From Cyclina sinensis (taxonomy: Eukaryota; Mollusca; Bivalvia; Venerida; Veneridae): a stretch of DNA of 64,000 nucleotides. The stretch lies in NCBI GenBank assembly GCA_012932295.1, contig JAAONU010000008.1:34524949-34588948 (forward strand), in the 5' to 3' direction. How positions within the stretch are numbered: position 1 is the stretch's first letter; each line of letters begins with the position of its first letter. This document shows, one piece after another, positions 1 through 10,574 of this stretch. Under the pieces are notes generated by a model, which saw only the letters and a program-made list of their open reading frames with translations, did not search any database and had not been told where the DNA came from. The position numbers and the translations under genes were made by a program.

Positions 1-262
1 CAGACGGTGAGGCAGAGAGGGGCTGCCTCCCAATGCCAACTCAGACAAGTGACAGACACCAGACAGACAGAGGGGTAGAAAGGGGCTTCCTCCCAATGCT
101 TACTCACACAAGCAGACAGACACCAGACATAAAGAGGTCAAAAGGGCCTGCCTTATTACGTGAACTCTGCCAAGTGGACAGACACTTGACTGACAGAAAA
201 CTGCTACCTCCAAATGCCAACTCAGACAAGCGGCCAGAGTGGCAGAAAAGGGCTGCCTCTTT
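1..262. repeat. About 50 bp tandem repeat, truncated by window start
   Basis: Imperfect direct repeats carry the core CTGCCTCCCAATGCC followed by ACTCAGACAAG and CAGACAGAC. This is the right end of the array seen in full at about 41040-41600. Open frames across it are by-products of the repeat and are not genes. Confidence 0.75.
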
Positions 263-416
263 ATGCCTTTACATATCTATCTTTCTTTAAATCCCTTTGT
301 GGGGTGTTTTAAAGCTATTTATAAGTTAAAAACTCAGTGACTTGGCAATCCACACTGGTCTGAACCAGGAAGCAGTTATGAGTTAACTAGTCTCCGAAGG
401 TATAACGATTTTTTTA

Positions 417-818
417 GTGGGAGCAGAGACACTTTATTGTCCTTATACACCGACATTACAAATTTATGCCATTCAAAGGTCAGACTTTTACATTGGTCAC
501 TTTGACATGGGAAACGCTATGATAAGACGGCATTTGAGTGAAGCAGAGGGGCCACACACCGTGAGGTTGGTGTGGCGCTTGGTGTACACCACACCATCAT
601 CACCAGAGCCTGGGCAAGGTACCAGCAGTATTGTACACCCGTCAGAAGGCAGACAAAGTGTGACGACAGCAGTTCAAGACCGATTCTTGATTATCCAGGC
701 CCGTCGAGGACGGTTTGCAACAGAAACGTATCTTCGTAATGACCTTTTTAATGTTTTTGGGGTCAATGTTTGTATTCAGACGGTGCGTAGAAGGTCCCTT
801 CTTTTGCATAGCTCTTAA
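417..818 (+). pseudogene. Tc1-like transposase N-terminal remnant (copy 1)
   Basis: The 133-codon open frame contains a stretch near residues 79-127 (VTTAVQDRFL, RRGRFATETYL, NDLFNVFGV, then QTVRRR). This matches the second helix-turn-helix of Tc1/mariner transposases. The intact transposase at 7322-8362 has the corresponding segment (VTSIRQDNYIRL, LRNRFQPAT, then RTVRNRL). The first DNA-binding subdomain is unrecognisable and there is no DDE catalytic domain, since the frame stops right after the HTH. It is a dead fragment. It recurs in copy 3 and is absent from copy 2. Confidence 0.7.
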
Positions 819-1010
819 TTCAGGAATATAGTTTTTTAAATGTAGAGCTGAATGTCGATTGCAAAGCTCTTCATTTGCTGAATGCAGAGCTGAACGTCAA
901 TTGCACAGCTGTGTTTTTGCATATCTGCTAATGCATAGCCAAATGTTGATTGCACAGCTGTACACTGAATGTCGAACGTCGACTGCCGATCTCGTAACTA
1001 ACTTCACTCT
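815..1010. repeat. Short hairpin-forming repeats (copy 1)
   Basis: Reiterated motif GAGCTGAATGTCGATTGCA alternates with AGCTCTaCATT, so each unit can fold on itself (GTAGAGC with GCTCTAC). The more complete field is at 10575-10880. Confidence 0.55.
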
Positions 1011-1289
1011 AATTATCCGAGCTCATGATGAAACATTTAACATTAGCCCCGCCTCCCAAATAGAAAGGAATTCATAGCATCCGCTTGATAAGTGTCTTGA
1101 GCTAGTTAAAAATTTTAGGATAACACTTTTATAAAAACAACTTTAAAGAATATTCACGTTTTGTATTGAATTAAAATGTTATTTATTCGGAGGTTTTTGC
1201 AATAGCTGTCTAATATTTGAGGCTTGGGGCTTTAGTGTTTGAGTAATGTTTCGTTTCTTAATAAGGATTGATTCCGGTTGAAAAATAGA

Positions 1290-1303
1290 ACCCCCCCCCC
1301 CCG
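1290..1303 (+). repeat. Poly-C tract
   Basis: A C homopolymer of about 14 bases. The same site in copy 3 (about 42628-42648) has about 20, and copy 2 has only five (about 11183). This is a length-variable homopolymer upstream of gene A. Confidence 0.8.
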
Positions 1304-1452
1304 TTTCGTATATTGTAATTCATAAAACTGTTTAATTTCTATATTTTTAAATTTTCTACGTCGTTGGCATACATTCACCACTCTTAAGTTTACATGTTCC
1401 ACTTCTCTTCATTGGAAAAGGAAATAAAAAACAATTGGCTAGTTATTGTTCT

Positions 1453-1675
1453 TTAATTGATGACATATTCATTCAAAGTTTTTAACTGTCCCCTGTAAGT
1501 GGCATCACATTTTTATGACAAAATATGGAAATTAGTCATAACTTCTTCGTGATGACCAACTTCCGATCAAAATTATAAAAACGAGAAATTAATTATCGTG
1601 AAATCAGAATAAACTACCACCTTGACGTGATTTCAAAAAGAAGCCGAAAACAACAGACTGAATTATTTGTTACAG
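1453..1675 (+). promoter_or_regulatory. Promoter block and non-coding exon 1 of gene A, copy 1
   Basis: The block opens with TTAATTGATG and continues through a GGCATCACA motif and an AAATATGG motif to CCAACTTCCGATC. It leads into a TATA-like box, TATAAAA, at 1574-1580. The same ordered motifs precede genes B and C. A transcription start near 1605 would give an exon of about 70 nt ending in TTACAG before GTTTA (donor GT at 1676-1677). The matching acceptor is at 2033-2034. Start site and splicing are inferred. The conserved motif order and the matched donor in types A and B are seen directly. Confidence 0.6.
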
Positions 1676-2039
1676 GTTTAATTTTGTTTCATGCATTCAT
1701 TCATACATCCCTGTATCAGCCATCTACGTTGAATCATGTTCAGGAAGTACTTGTATGTAAATTTTCTAAAGAAAAACACGGAATTTGAGACTTTAGACCG
1801 CTGAAGAAAGATTATCCCATCCGTCTGATACCGGACGAGTAAGATTCGAAGAATGAACATTTGTTCATAAGTTTGGGAGCCTTAGTATCCCGGCTGGCAT
1901 GTCCTTTCAATAAATGAATAAGCATTATATAGCATATTGTACACTTGGTTAATCAATAGTTTGAATGTCATAAGTATATATGATACTTGATTTAGATTTT
2001 GCATCATTTCATAATTTTCTGGTTTCAATTACAGATAAA

Positions 2040-2288
2040 ATGGCGTCTACTAAAGTCGTGATTTTAGTCGGGATGATTTTCGTTGCAAGCCTCCTACAAG
2101 TTTGTCAGTGCAGGAGACGACTGAAGATTCGTAGAATGAACCGGATTCCTGGCGCCTTTACGGACTTTATCTATAGAGGACCATTATTAGCGTCTATTGG
2201 GCGATGTGAAGGAGATGGTGGTGTGTGTCAAATTATTAAAACGAATCGAGGAGCACGTTGTATTTGTGATGAGCAATTTGATTTCTAA
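2040..2288 (+). CDS. Secreted cysteine-rich cationic peptide, type A (copy 1)
   Basis: This codes for an 82-residue precursor. Residues 1-24 form a classic signal peptide: MASTK, a hydrophobic core VVILVGMIFVASLL, then QVCQC. The mature part of about 58 residues opens with a basic run (RRRLKIRR) and has four cysteines at 56, 63, 74 and 76, ending in the C-x-C pattern seen in many defensin-like peptides. Type B has two further cysteines that here are Arg31 and Phe40. The ATG sits 5 nt after a splice acceptor (TTTCAATTACAG, ending 2034), so I chose it over the in-frame ATG at 1980 inside the intron. AATAAA at 2470-2475 is a likely poly(A) signal. The likely role is host defence in mucus or haemolymph, inferred from size, charge and cysteines. 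No named family is recognised. Confidence 0.85.
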   Translation: MASTKVVILVGMIFVASLLQVCQCRRRLKIRRMNRIPGAFTDFIYRGPLLASIGRCEGDGGVCQIIKTNRGARCICDEQFDF

Positions 2289-2499
2289 GCACATTTACGG
2301 AACACTAAATACGTACTGCGTTAACGAGTGGAGTTTTATGACTGGTATATTCAATATAAAGATGTTGACAGATAAGACACAAGTTTGATGGCTTTGTTCT
2401 GTTGCTTTTCAAAGTTGAAAATACTTTTTTTTAAAAGTGGCATGGAAGAATAACACAAATCTGTTTTGAAATAAAAAAAAAACTAAATAATTCTTTACA

Positions 2500-3255
2500 A
2501 GAAATATAAGAATAGAATCTTAAGAAGTGATATATTGTAGTAGGAATACAAGAGCACATCCATAATACTGTAAATATGTTTAGAAAATGCTTGTTGATCA
2601 TATACAATGTATGTTAAACGTTGTGAGAATTATTTGATGTTTCATTTCTGTTTGCACTGTCTAGTTTCACTTATTATTTTATTTAAATGATATAATGTCG
2701 TACATTCTGTTGTGATTGTTTCCGTTCAGTAATGTTTAATGACTGACAACTCAAGATTCAGTTGTTCCTTTTTTGTTTTACCTCTTTTAGTCGGATCCTA
2801 ATTAATTTATAATGTATACTTATAATTTATATTCATGCGTATTGTTTTTTATCTGTTAAAACATATTGTGATAAAGCATTATATATAACGAAATAAAATA
2901 AACATTGTTGCATTGATTTTAACAATTTTTTACTTTTTTATCGGGTCCCGTGGAAATGACCAGATTGGTATAAGGTTAGATATAATTGAAAAATGGTAAA
3001 ATAGTAACACTCAAAACCTTCCATTCTCAAGCCGGCTTATCATACCCTGCTAATCAATAACGTCCCTGCTTGTGTTTTGATGGTATTATTTAACGTTTTT
3101 TGTTTCAGTGTTTTTGATCATTCAAGAAAACAACGTATGTCTGTTATACTGCTATACTTTACACTGAGCATCAAGAATAACAAGGCATTTTTCTTAATCA
3201 GTGTGTTTTTGTTACATGCACAGTGCTTCATGAGCCTTTGATATTTGAAACTGAA
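2500..3255. other. Gene-free 3' flank of gene A
   Basis: AT-rich sequence conserved in all three copies (also about 12400-13150 and 43850-44595). I see no coding potential, RNA gene or mobile-element ends. Confidence 0.6.
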
Positions 3256-3259
3256 ATAT

Positions 3260-3830
3260 AATTTTATCATCTGCACACTGAAAATCCAGCAGAACTTAGC
3301 GTTAGTATGAAAAGGAAACAGGATTTACTAGAAACTATCAATACATTTCACTCTGTTAATTGCATAAACCAGTATCTAAAGCATGAAAAAGGGACATGAT
3401 TTGGCAAAACCTTCAGGTACATTCTGATCTGTTATCTGCTTCAGAACAGAGCTAAATGTAAGGACGAGAAGGAAATACAGTTTGCTAGAATTTAAGACAT
3501 ATTCCGACAAATACTAATTGCATTGCACGGTCATGCAGAACGTTATGTAAGAATGTGAGACAAATATGATTTGCTATGAACTAAAGACGTATTCTAATGC
3601 CCCAGGCAGTTCCACGGATCTACAAAACAATGAGCGAGAATGAGATAAACACCTGATTTGCAAGGATATCTAAACAGTGTGGTCTGCAATATGAACGGTC
3701 AAGCAGAACATTCTATAAGAACCAGAGGGAAACATGCGGTGTACCGGAGACACATTTCATCTGCAAATTTTACTTTCCTACAGAATATAATGTAAGAATG
3801 TAAAAGAAAAAGTGATTTTGTGCTTTAGTT
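3260..3830 (+). repeat. Degenerate tandem repeat, about 80-85 bp (copy 1)
   Basis: Around six to seven diverged units share GCAGAACnTTnTGTAAG, then GATTTGCTA, then a CTAAAGACATATTC-like end. The units have drifted strongly from one another but are collinear in all three copies. The array therefore predates the segmental duplication. Confidence 0.6.
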
Positions 3831-3982
3831 CAATCACTTATTTAATTATGATTCATTCAATCTACCGCTTTCATGGTAGAATGTTTCAATCGTAATGATA
3901 AATGTGATCTGGACAATTCCCGTCCCTTTCAACCTGTCAGATTTTTCCATTCCAATCCTAAGATGATATGATGATATTAGTA

Positions 3983-4083
3983 CGGACCATTCCACTCCAG
4001 CATTACCACGGACCATTCCACTCCAGCATTACCACGGACCATTCCACTCCAGCATTACCACGGACCATTTCACTCCAGCATTT
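3983..4083 (+). repeat. 26 bp minisatellite (copy 1)
   Basis: Four units of CGGACCATTCCACTCCAGCA plus TTACCA. Copy 2 has one unit at this locus (about 13872-13912). Copy 3 has expanded a longer unit instead (45313-45440). Confidence 0.85.
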
Positions 4084-4463
4084 TGACAGATCTGTCAATT
4101 TTCCGTCCGGCCATTTCAAAAACTTGTACACAAGTACCTTTATTTCATCAACAAATACACTTTAATCATAATACTAACAAAGTGTCTAATCTCTCGAACT
4201 TGTAAAAACCATCAACAACTTTATTAAAAGAAAAAAAATTGTCCGTCAGGAAAGATGTCCGAGAATCACAGAAGTTATGTTTATCTTCCTAAAATGATTA
4301 CCTTCATAAAATTGCTCAAATACCACACCACCAAACTGCCTCCATATTTGATATATTACAAGTATAACACGTTTACGATGTACCATTAGAATTGCCTATG
4401 TCACGTTACTTCGTATCCCACACAGCACGGGTAAAGGAATTTAACAATGAGGGAGAAAGGTCA

Positions 4464-4702
4464 TTAATTGATGGCATTCTTTTGTTGATATTGTATGAGT
4501 GGTCGTTGCAAATAGTGTTATATTATTACATGTCAAATGGACGTCCAAATATGGTAGTAAGTCATTAATTCCACTTTATGACCAACATCCGATATGAAGT
4601 TAAATAATGGAAAAGAAACGGCTGTGACAGAAATGTTAGAACGTGATTTTAAGAACAAGAAGCTATAGGAAGAAATAAACAATTGTGTGTACGCATTTTT
4701 AC
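4464..4702 (+). promoter_or_regulatory. Orphan promoter block of type C (copy 1)
   Basis: Contains TTAATTGATGGCAT, then CCAAATATGGTAGTAAG and CCAACATCCGAT in the same order as upstream of genes A and B. At the position where gene B has its exon-1 donor (ATTTTTAG then GTATGA), this block reads ATTTTTACAACC, so the donor is lost. The coding exon that should follow about 250 bp downstream is absent in this copy, leaving a promoter with no gene. Confidence 0.55.
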
Positions 4703-4920
4703 AACCAGTCTGTCACATTTTGTGAATTTATTTATTTATGAAACTTTAGAACTTAGATTGCATCAGCTCTTTTTGATGATAAAATATATTAAATTTCGTG
4801 CAAAGAAAACTAGTATCATTTTTTTCTTAATTCTAAAATACCGATGTGATGTCACATAAATGGGTCTTAAATTTTTCATTCGAATAAAATTTCATATAAT
4901 TTATAACTGTATTTAAAATA

Positions 4921-6207
4921 AACACCCCCGGGGGTCAATTGATTTTACATAGACTTATAAAGTGAAACTTTTAAAATCTTCTTGTCTGAAACCACAAGGC
5001 CCTGAGCCTTAAGATTTGGTATGTAGCATTGTCTAGTGAACCTCTACCTAATTTGTTCAAATTATGCCGCTGGGGTCAAATTTGCCCCCGCTCCGGAGTC
5101 ATTGGTTTTTCATAGGTTTATATAGTGAAACTTTAAAAAATCTTCTTGTCTGAAACCACAAGGCCCTGAGCCTTAAGATTTGGTATGTAGCATTGTCTAG
5201 TGGACCTCTACCAAGTTTGTTCAAATTATGCCCATAGGGTCAAATTTGGGCCTGCCCCGGGGGTCAATTGGCTTTACATAGGTTTATATAGTGAAACTTA
5301 AAAAGAACTTCTTGTCTAAAGCCACAAGGGCCTGAGTCTTAAGATTTGATATGTAGCATTGTCCAGTTGACCTCAACCAAGTTTGTTCAAATTTTAACCC
5401 TGGGACAAATTTGGCCCTGCCCCGGAAGTCATTTGATTTTACAAAGGCTTATATAATGAAACTTTGAAAATCTTCTTGTCTGAAACCACAAGGGCCTGAG
5501 TCTTAAGTTTTGGTGTGTAGCATTGTCAAGTGGACCTCTACCAAGTTTGTTCAAATTATGCCCCTTGGGTCAAATTTGACCCTACCCCGGGGGTCAATTG
5601 GTTTTACAAAGGCTTATACGCATGGGGAAAACTTTGAAAATCTTCTTGTCTGAAACCACAAGGCCCTGAGCCTTAGGATTTGGTATGTAGCATTGTCTAG
5701 TGGACCTTTACCAAGTTTGTTCAAATTATGCCCCTGGGGTCAAATTTGACCCCACCCTTGAGGTCAATTGATTTTACGTAGGTTTATATAGGGAACACTT
5801 TGAAAATCTTCTTGTCTGAAACCATAAGGCCCTGAGCCGTAAGATTTGGTATGTAGCATTGTCTATCGGACATCTACCAAATTTGTTCCAGTTATGCCCC
5901 TGGTGTCAAAATTCGCCAGTTTATGTTACCTAAGCTTTTATAGGCAAAACTTTAATAAACCTCTTGTCTGAAACCACAGAGCCTAGAACTTAGATATTTT
6001 TAATGGAGCATCAGTTGGAAGTCATCTACCAAGTTTGTTCAAATTATGCCCCTTGAGTGAAATTTGGCTCTGCCCTGGGGGTCACTTGTATTCATATAGA
6101 TTAATATAACGAGATTCTTAAAAAAAGCTTTTGATGTTAGCTCAATAGCAGAGCCAAAGGCAAAGTATTCAGGTGAGCAATCTAGGGCCATCATGGCCCT
6201 CTTGTTT
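4921..6207 (+). mobile_element. Non-autonomous element with about 165 bp tandem core (Helitron/HINE-like)
   Basis: About eight diverged units of roughly 165 bp, each with CCCCGGGGGTCAATTG, then CTTCTTGTCTGAAACCACA, then GCATTGTCTAGTGGACC. The right end carries a perfect hairpin (AGGGCCAT, C, ATGGCCCT) directly followed by CTTGTTTT. A tandem core plus a terminal hairpin next to a T-rich target is the layout of bivalve pearl/HINE-type elements, which are non-autonomous Helitron/Helentron derivatives. There is no coding capacity. It abuts the breakpoint of segmental copy 1. The class assignment is inferred from architecture. Confidence 0.6.
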
Positions 6208-6944
6208 TAAAATCTCCTCTGTTTCTTTTTAGACTTGTCTTTTTCATCAAATCAATACACTTTTTGATATCATGATAAATAGTTCTGTGCTTGTGTGTAA
6301 AAACTTAAAATACAGTTACATAAGTAGTCTTAATTTCTTATTAATTCTCAAATAGCACATATATATTATGAATATAATTACATGTACAGTCTAATTCAAA
6401 GAAACTGCCTGAGCCTTGTATATTTACTCTTTTGTTTGATTGACAAATTCAGTACTCGGACAATAACCTTTAATTACAATTTAAAATGCCCTGACTTTCC
6501 CTTAATTTTCATATTTCACTGACCAATTACAAAATTCCCTGACTTTTCCCTGACCTTGAAATTTTATTTCCCTCACCACGGAAACCCTTTCTTATTTTGT
6601 TAATTAAGTGAAAAGCTATATAGCACAGTACTTAAGCTTGTTGTCTAATAATTTATATGGGTAAATTCTCACTTCCTGCTGGATTTTTTTCTTTTGTTTT
6701 CAAGCCTACTAAAGCTTACAATTACTTATATGAAACAATATCTTATCTTTTATTGTAAAGAAAATAGACTGAAGCTAAAATATGTGGGTCTGTAGCTTTA
6801 AAAAGGAGAATGAAAGCCTTAGATGTTTGTAATTAAACAGAAGTGTAATGACTTTCATTAAATAACTATAAATCTATTGACGCTTTTCTGTATTTTGCAA
6901 GGTCATGTTACTCTGGTATCTAAAAAGATGTTTGTTTCACATAG
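6208..6944. other. Gene-free AT-rich stretch
   Basis: No supported gene. Around 6480-6595 there is a degenerate CCCTGACTTTCCC / CCCTGACTTTTCCC repeat ending in CACGGAAACCC, which looks like an end fragment of an interspersed repeat. Confidence 0.5.
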
Positions 6945-7048
6945 ATTTTTTCGAATATCTTTATACAATTTTCAGATATCTATATACAAGTTTTCGAATA
7001 TCTATATACAATTTTCGAATATCTATATTCGAATCGAATATGTATATA
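6945..7048 (+). repeat. 21 bp minisatellite, left part (split by Tc1)
   Basis: Repeats of TTTTCGAATATCTATATACA plus A. The same units continue at 8561-8610 on the far side of the Tc1 element, so the transposon landed inside the array. Confidence 0.85.
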
Positions 7049-7050
7049 TA

Positions 7051-8558
7051 CTGACGGAAAAATATAACTGTGCACACTAAAATACTTAATATTTTTTATT
7101 AGGTATAAAATTATTTTAGCAGATTTCTTTTGTGTAATTCACAAGGTAATCTTGTTTCAATAATACTGCTTTTCGCGAGTTGCAAGTGCAAAATTTATAG
7201 CCCGTAACGGTCGCGCTTTTTACGTGTTTCTTTATGTTAACATCATCGTACATGCTGTTTCGAGTTATTTTAACCGTCAAATTATAGTGAGCTACCCAGC
7301 AGTTCAGAAAAACACTTTCATTTGGATTTTAAGTCTTTGAAGACAATGCCACGCATCTCAGAAAATGATCGCCTACGTGCCGTCGGTATGCTCCAAGCAG
7401 GCATTGCTCAAAATGCGGTTGCGCAGCGTTTTGGTGTTCACCGAAACACCATATCAGCACTTTGGCGACGATTTCAGCAACGTGGCAACGTCCGTGATCT
7501 ACCACGTCCAGGGCGTCCACGTGTGACGTCAATCCGTCAAGACAATTATATCCGGCTTACACACCTACGGAATCGATTTCAACCGGCCACATTAACAGCA
7601 CGAACAATTCCTGGCTTGAGACCTATCAGTGGACGAACTGTTAGAAACCGATTAAGAGAGCACAGCATTACTCCACGACGTCCTGCGATACGTCCTACTC
7701 TTCTCTTACGTCATCGACAACGTCGACGTCAGTGGTGCAGACAGTATCTAAGGCTTCCAAGAGCATATTGGAATAATGTTCTGTTTACTGACGAGTCGCG
7801 GTTTCACTTAGACAGTTCGGACGGACGAGTTCGTGTATACAGGCGTCGCGGAGAACGTTACTTGGATCCCTGTGTTTTTCAACGTCAACGTTTTGGTGGT
7901 GGTGGGTCGATAATGGTTTGGGGAGGTATCTCATCTCAAGGCAGGACCCAGCTTGTAATTGTCCGTGGCAATTTAACGGGTGTTCGTTACAGAGATGAGA
8001 TTGTCATACCCCACGTGCTGCCATTTCTTCAACGTCAAGGGCGTAACATGACGTTTCAACAAGACAACGCTCGGCCACATGTAGCACGTGTAGTTACCGG
8101 GTTTCTGGCTCAGCAAAACGTGAGTGTCTTACCCTGGCCCGCTGTTTCACCAGATCTTTCACCAATTGAGCACGTTTGGGATGAGATGAAGAGACGCCTC
8201 CGTCAAAGACGTAACCAACCTCTCACGCTGGACCAACTAGCGCAGACATTGGTCAACATCTGGAACACCATTCCACAGGCAGTTATCGCCAACTTAGTTG
8301 CCTCTATGCCTCGTCGCTGCCGTGCTTGCTTGAACGCCAATGGAGGCCACACACGATACTGACCTTGTGAAATCAGATTTCATACCTGTCAACTTCTGCG
8401 CCTTGTTACTGTAAAAATTGTTTTACATCATGAAGTGTTTGTATTGATTGTTAGAAATAAAACGTTGATTGGCTAATTTGCAAAGTTTTATGTTACTATT
8501 CCTAATATTAAAAAAAATTCTATACCTTGAAGTATGCACAGTTATATTTTTCCATTAG
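7051..8558 (+). mobile_element. Tc1/mariner DNA transposon, apparently complete
   Basis: A 1508 bp element with 28 bp terminal inverted repeats: left 7051-7078, beginning CTGACGGAAAAATATAACTG, and right 8531-8558. They differ at 3 positions. It is flanked by TA on both sides (7049-7050 and 8559-8560), the canonical Tc1/mariner target duplication. It encodes one open transposase. The preserved frame and nearly matching TIRs indicate a young insertion. Confidence 0.92.
7322..8362 (+). CDS. Tc1-like transposase (DD34E)
   Basis: This 346-codon frame is of usual Tc1 length. Residues about 14-50 form a first helix-turn-helix (GVHRNTISALWRR). A GRPR linker lies at 64-67. A second HTH spans about 69-112 (GRTVRNRL). 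The catalytic triad is Asp157 (FTDESRF), Asp248 (QQDNARPH) and Glu283 (SPIEHVWDEM), with 34 residues between the last two, the DD34E spacing of Tc1. The tryptophan-containing MVWGGI box at 198-203 is also present. Translation could start at the first Met or at Met9 (MPRIS, 7346). The latter fits family length better. The protein would bind the TIRs and cut and paste the element at TA sites in the nucleus. No frameshift or stop is visible, so it may be active. Confidence 0.93.
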   Translation: MDFKSLKTMPRISENDRLRAVGMLQAGIAQNAVAQRFGVHRNTISALWRRFQQRGNVRDLPRPGRPRVTSIRQDNYIRLTHLRNRFQPATLTARTIPGLRPISGRTVRNRLREHSITPRRPAIRPTLLLRHRQRRRQWCRQYLRLPRAYWNNVLFTDESRFHLDSSDGRVRVYRRRGERYLDPCVFQRQRFGGGGSIMVWGGISSQGRTQLVIVRGNLTGVRYRDEIVIPHVLPFLQRQGRNMTFQQDNARPHVARVVTGFLAQQNVSVLPWPAVSPDLSPIEHVWDEMKRRLRQRRNQPLTLDQLAQTLVNIWNTIPQAVIANLVASMPRRCRACLNANGGHTRY

Positions 8559-8560
8559 TA

Positions 8561-8610
8561 TACAATTTTCGAATATCTATATACAATTTTCGAATATCTA
8601 TATACAATTT
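8561..8610 (+). repeat. 21 bp minisatellite, right part
   Basis: Continuation of the array at 6945-7048, displaced by the Tc1 insertion. Confidence 0.85.
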
Positions 8611-8612
8611 AG

Positions 8613-9449
8613 ATGCAAAAAGAATTAAGTATCATTAATGGGAAACAAAACTTGATTTTTAATACGTCATTACAAGACAAAGTCATTTGTGTATATAATT
8701 ATGTAGTCATAAGTGAATGGTTTGAACTTACTAAAACTTTATTTTCACATTTTACAGAAATCATGCCTGGATAAAAGAAAACGAAAGGTAGACTGTCAGT
8801 TTGAGGGAAAAACTATTATATAGAGAAAGAATCTGTTGAAGTGCCTGATTGGATAATGTAACACTCGAGATATTCAGTCAACTGAGCTCTGTCAAAAAGT
8901 TTTGGGAGAAAAACAGAGCATTATGTAAAAGCAATAAGGGCTGACAGAGTTTTATGAAGAATTGCATGTCCTTTAATTCTACCAGGGAATGTATATGATA
9001 ACGACTGTCTGTATTATATAAAAATAAAATTTTAAGGCCAGAAATATTATTGTTTTTGTCATGGAATTACCTTCTCTTGTCCATACACAGCTTTTTCTTT
9101 GCATCTAGATTCAGTGACAAAAATCAAAGACAGAATCTCTGTAAATGAAATAAAACAAGATTCATGAATGACCACAGTGATTTAACACAAAACTTAGGCT
9201 TATCAGCTGTGAAACTCCGATTTATTGCCTCTTTATTGCTCTAATAGAATACCCTTACATTTATTCTAGTACCATGTAATCTGACTAAAATCATTTTGAT
9301 TCTATGGCTGAGGCTAGTCCATAACTGTTACTGTCTTTTATTTCTGTATGTGTCAGGAGACAAAGCTACTCAAAACATTCTGTTTTCAATACAAGAAAAT
9401 GTGTAAAGTTCAGTACTAGTAAACTAGCAAAATACAAGTGGTATCATCT
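8613..9449. other. Gene-free stretch
   Basis: AT-rich with no supported frame, RNA gene or repeat structure that I can see. Confidence 0.5.
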
Positions 9450-9885
9450 TTTCAACATTATTGCATAGCCTTACATGTTTTCAACAATATTGCATAGTCT
9501 TACATGTTTTCAACAATATTGCATAGCCTTACATGTTTTCAACAATATTGCATAGTCTTACATGTTTTCAACAATATTGCATAGTCTTACATGTTTTCAA
9601 CAATATTGCATAGTCTTACATGTTTTCAACAATATTGCATAGTCGTACAAGTTTTCAACAATATTGCATAGTCTTACATGTTTTCAATAATATTGCATAG
9701 TCTTACATGTTTTCACAATATTGCATAGTCTTACATGTTTTCAACAATATTGCATAGTCTTACATGTTTTCAACAATATTGCATAGTCGTACAAGTTTTC
9801 AACAATATTGCATAGTCTTACATGTTTTCAACAATATTGCATAGTCTTACATGTTTTCACAATATTGCATAGTCTTACATGTTTT
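9450..9885 (+). repeat. 29 bp minisatellite, about 15 units
   Basis: Near-perfect head-to-tail units made of TTTTCAACAATATTGCATAG followed by TCTTACATG. A variant with GTCGTACAAG appears twice, about 145 bp apart, suggesting a higher-order block duplicated within the array. It sits between segmental copies 1 and 2 and is not found elsewhere in the window. Confidence 0.92.
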
Positions 9886-10574
9886 TTTTTCACAACAGTT
9901 ACTGTGCTAAACATACCAACATTTATAAACTACACACGAGGCTCAGACTGACAATCCTTATCAAGTGGGTTTCTCTTTTTTTATCCTCACAGCCATTTTT
10001 GATGGTGAAGTAATTACTGCAAGCACAGAAAGACCTACTTTTCTGTTTGGTTTCAACAGATTTGCACAAATCTGGGGAGTGATGTTCCAACCAAAGGAAT
10101 ACGCAAGGAAAAATAAGAATGAAAAATTCTTAGATGATAAATAGATCACAAAATGCCATCTCCAAATACCAAATCGTATAGTAGCTTAACAACATCAACA
10201 AGGGCAAACCTAAACTGCCGACTTAGGACTCATGCTTACCAAGCCTATTTGTACTACCACTCCTTTTGACATGCCAAGACTAGCCTATATGGCTCTCTAC
10301 CCTGCAAGCTCTGGATAGAAGGTAGACTACCCTTACCAGAAAACCATCTAACGGATATGTCAGCACTTGACTCCTTGATGGTATTGATTGCAGTCCTCAA
10401 TGCTACTGACCTTACCGACAGCTTGTTGCCACACAAAAACCTACCAAACAGACCAACTCTGCTTGATACTGTTCCAGTCGCAAACCTATTAGCACCGTCT
10501 CCATCTCTGTTGACATAAACACAGAAAGACTCTTACCTACTGCCTGTCAGTCCCGGGAATCAAACAGTCCCTCA
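9886..10574. other. Gene-free stretch
   Basis: Slightly less AT-rich than its surroundings. Short open frames on the minus strand (9961-10149, 10254-10436) show no motif and have no support. Confidence 0.45.

Larger units (their letters stand above)
1..4920 (+). repeat. Segmental duplication copy 1 (truncated)
   Basis: This stretch aligns base for base with copy 3 at an offset of 41338 at the start of the window, with only scattered substitutions and small indels. From about position 818 it also aligns with copy 2 (about 10575 onward). It holds the type A peptide gene and the promoter block of type C. Homology stops at 4920, in the run TTTAAAATAA just upstream of where the type C coding exon sits in the other copies. 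From there a tandem-repeat element takes over, so the C coding exon, gene B and the long tail are missing. Copy 1 shares a Tc1 remnant with copy 3 that copy 2 lacks. Confidence 0.92.

Noticed and set aside
1980..2039. N-terminal 20-residue extension of gene A
   Set aside because: It lies upstream of the splice acceptor at 2034 and is missing in copy 2. The signal peptide begins at 2040.
2197..2388. 63-codon frame overlapping gene A (also 12088 and 43543)
   Set aside because: It is a shadow in another frame of the real peptide gene, with no signal peptide or family match.
6208..6260. Resumption of the type C acceptor region right after the tandem-core element
   Set aside because: TTTCTTTTTAG resembles the C acceptor, but the following bases do not match the C coding exon.
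9450..9885. CRISPR-like array (29 bp repeats)
   Set aside because: The repeats are head to tail with no unique spacers, and the genome is eukaryotic. It is a minisatellite.
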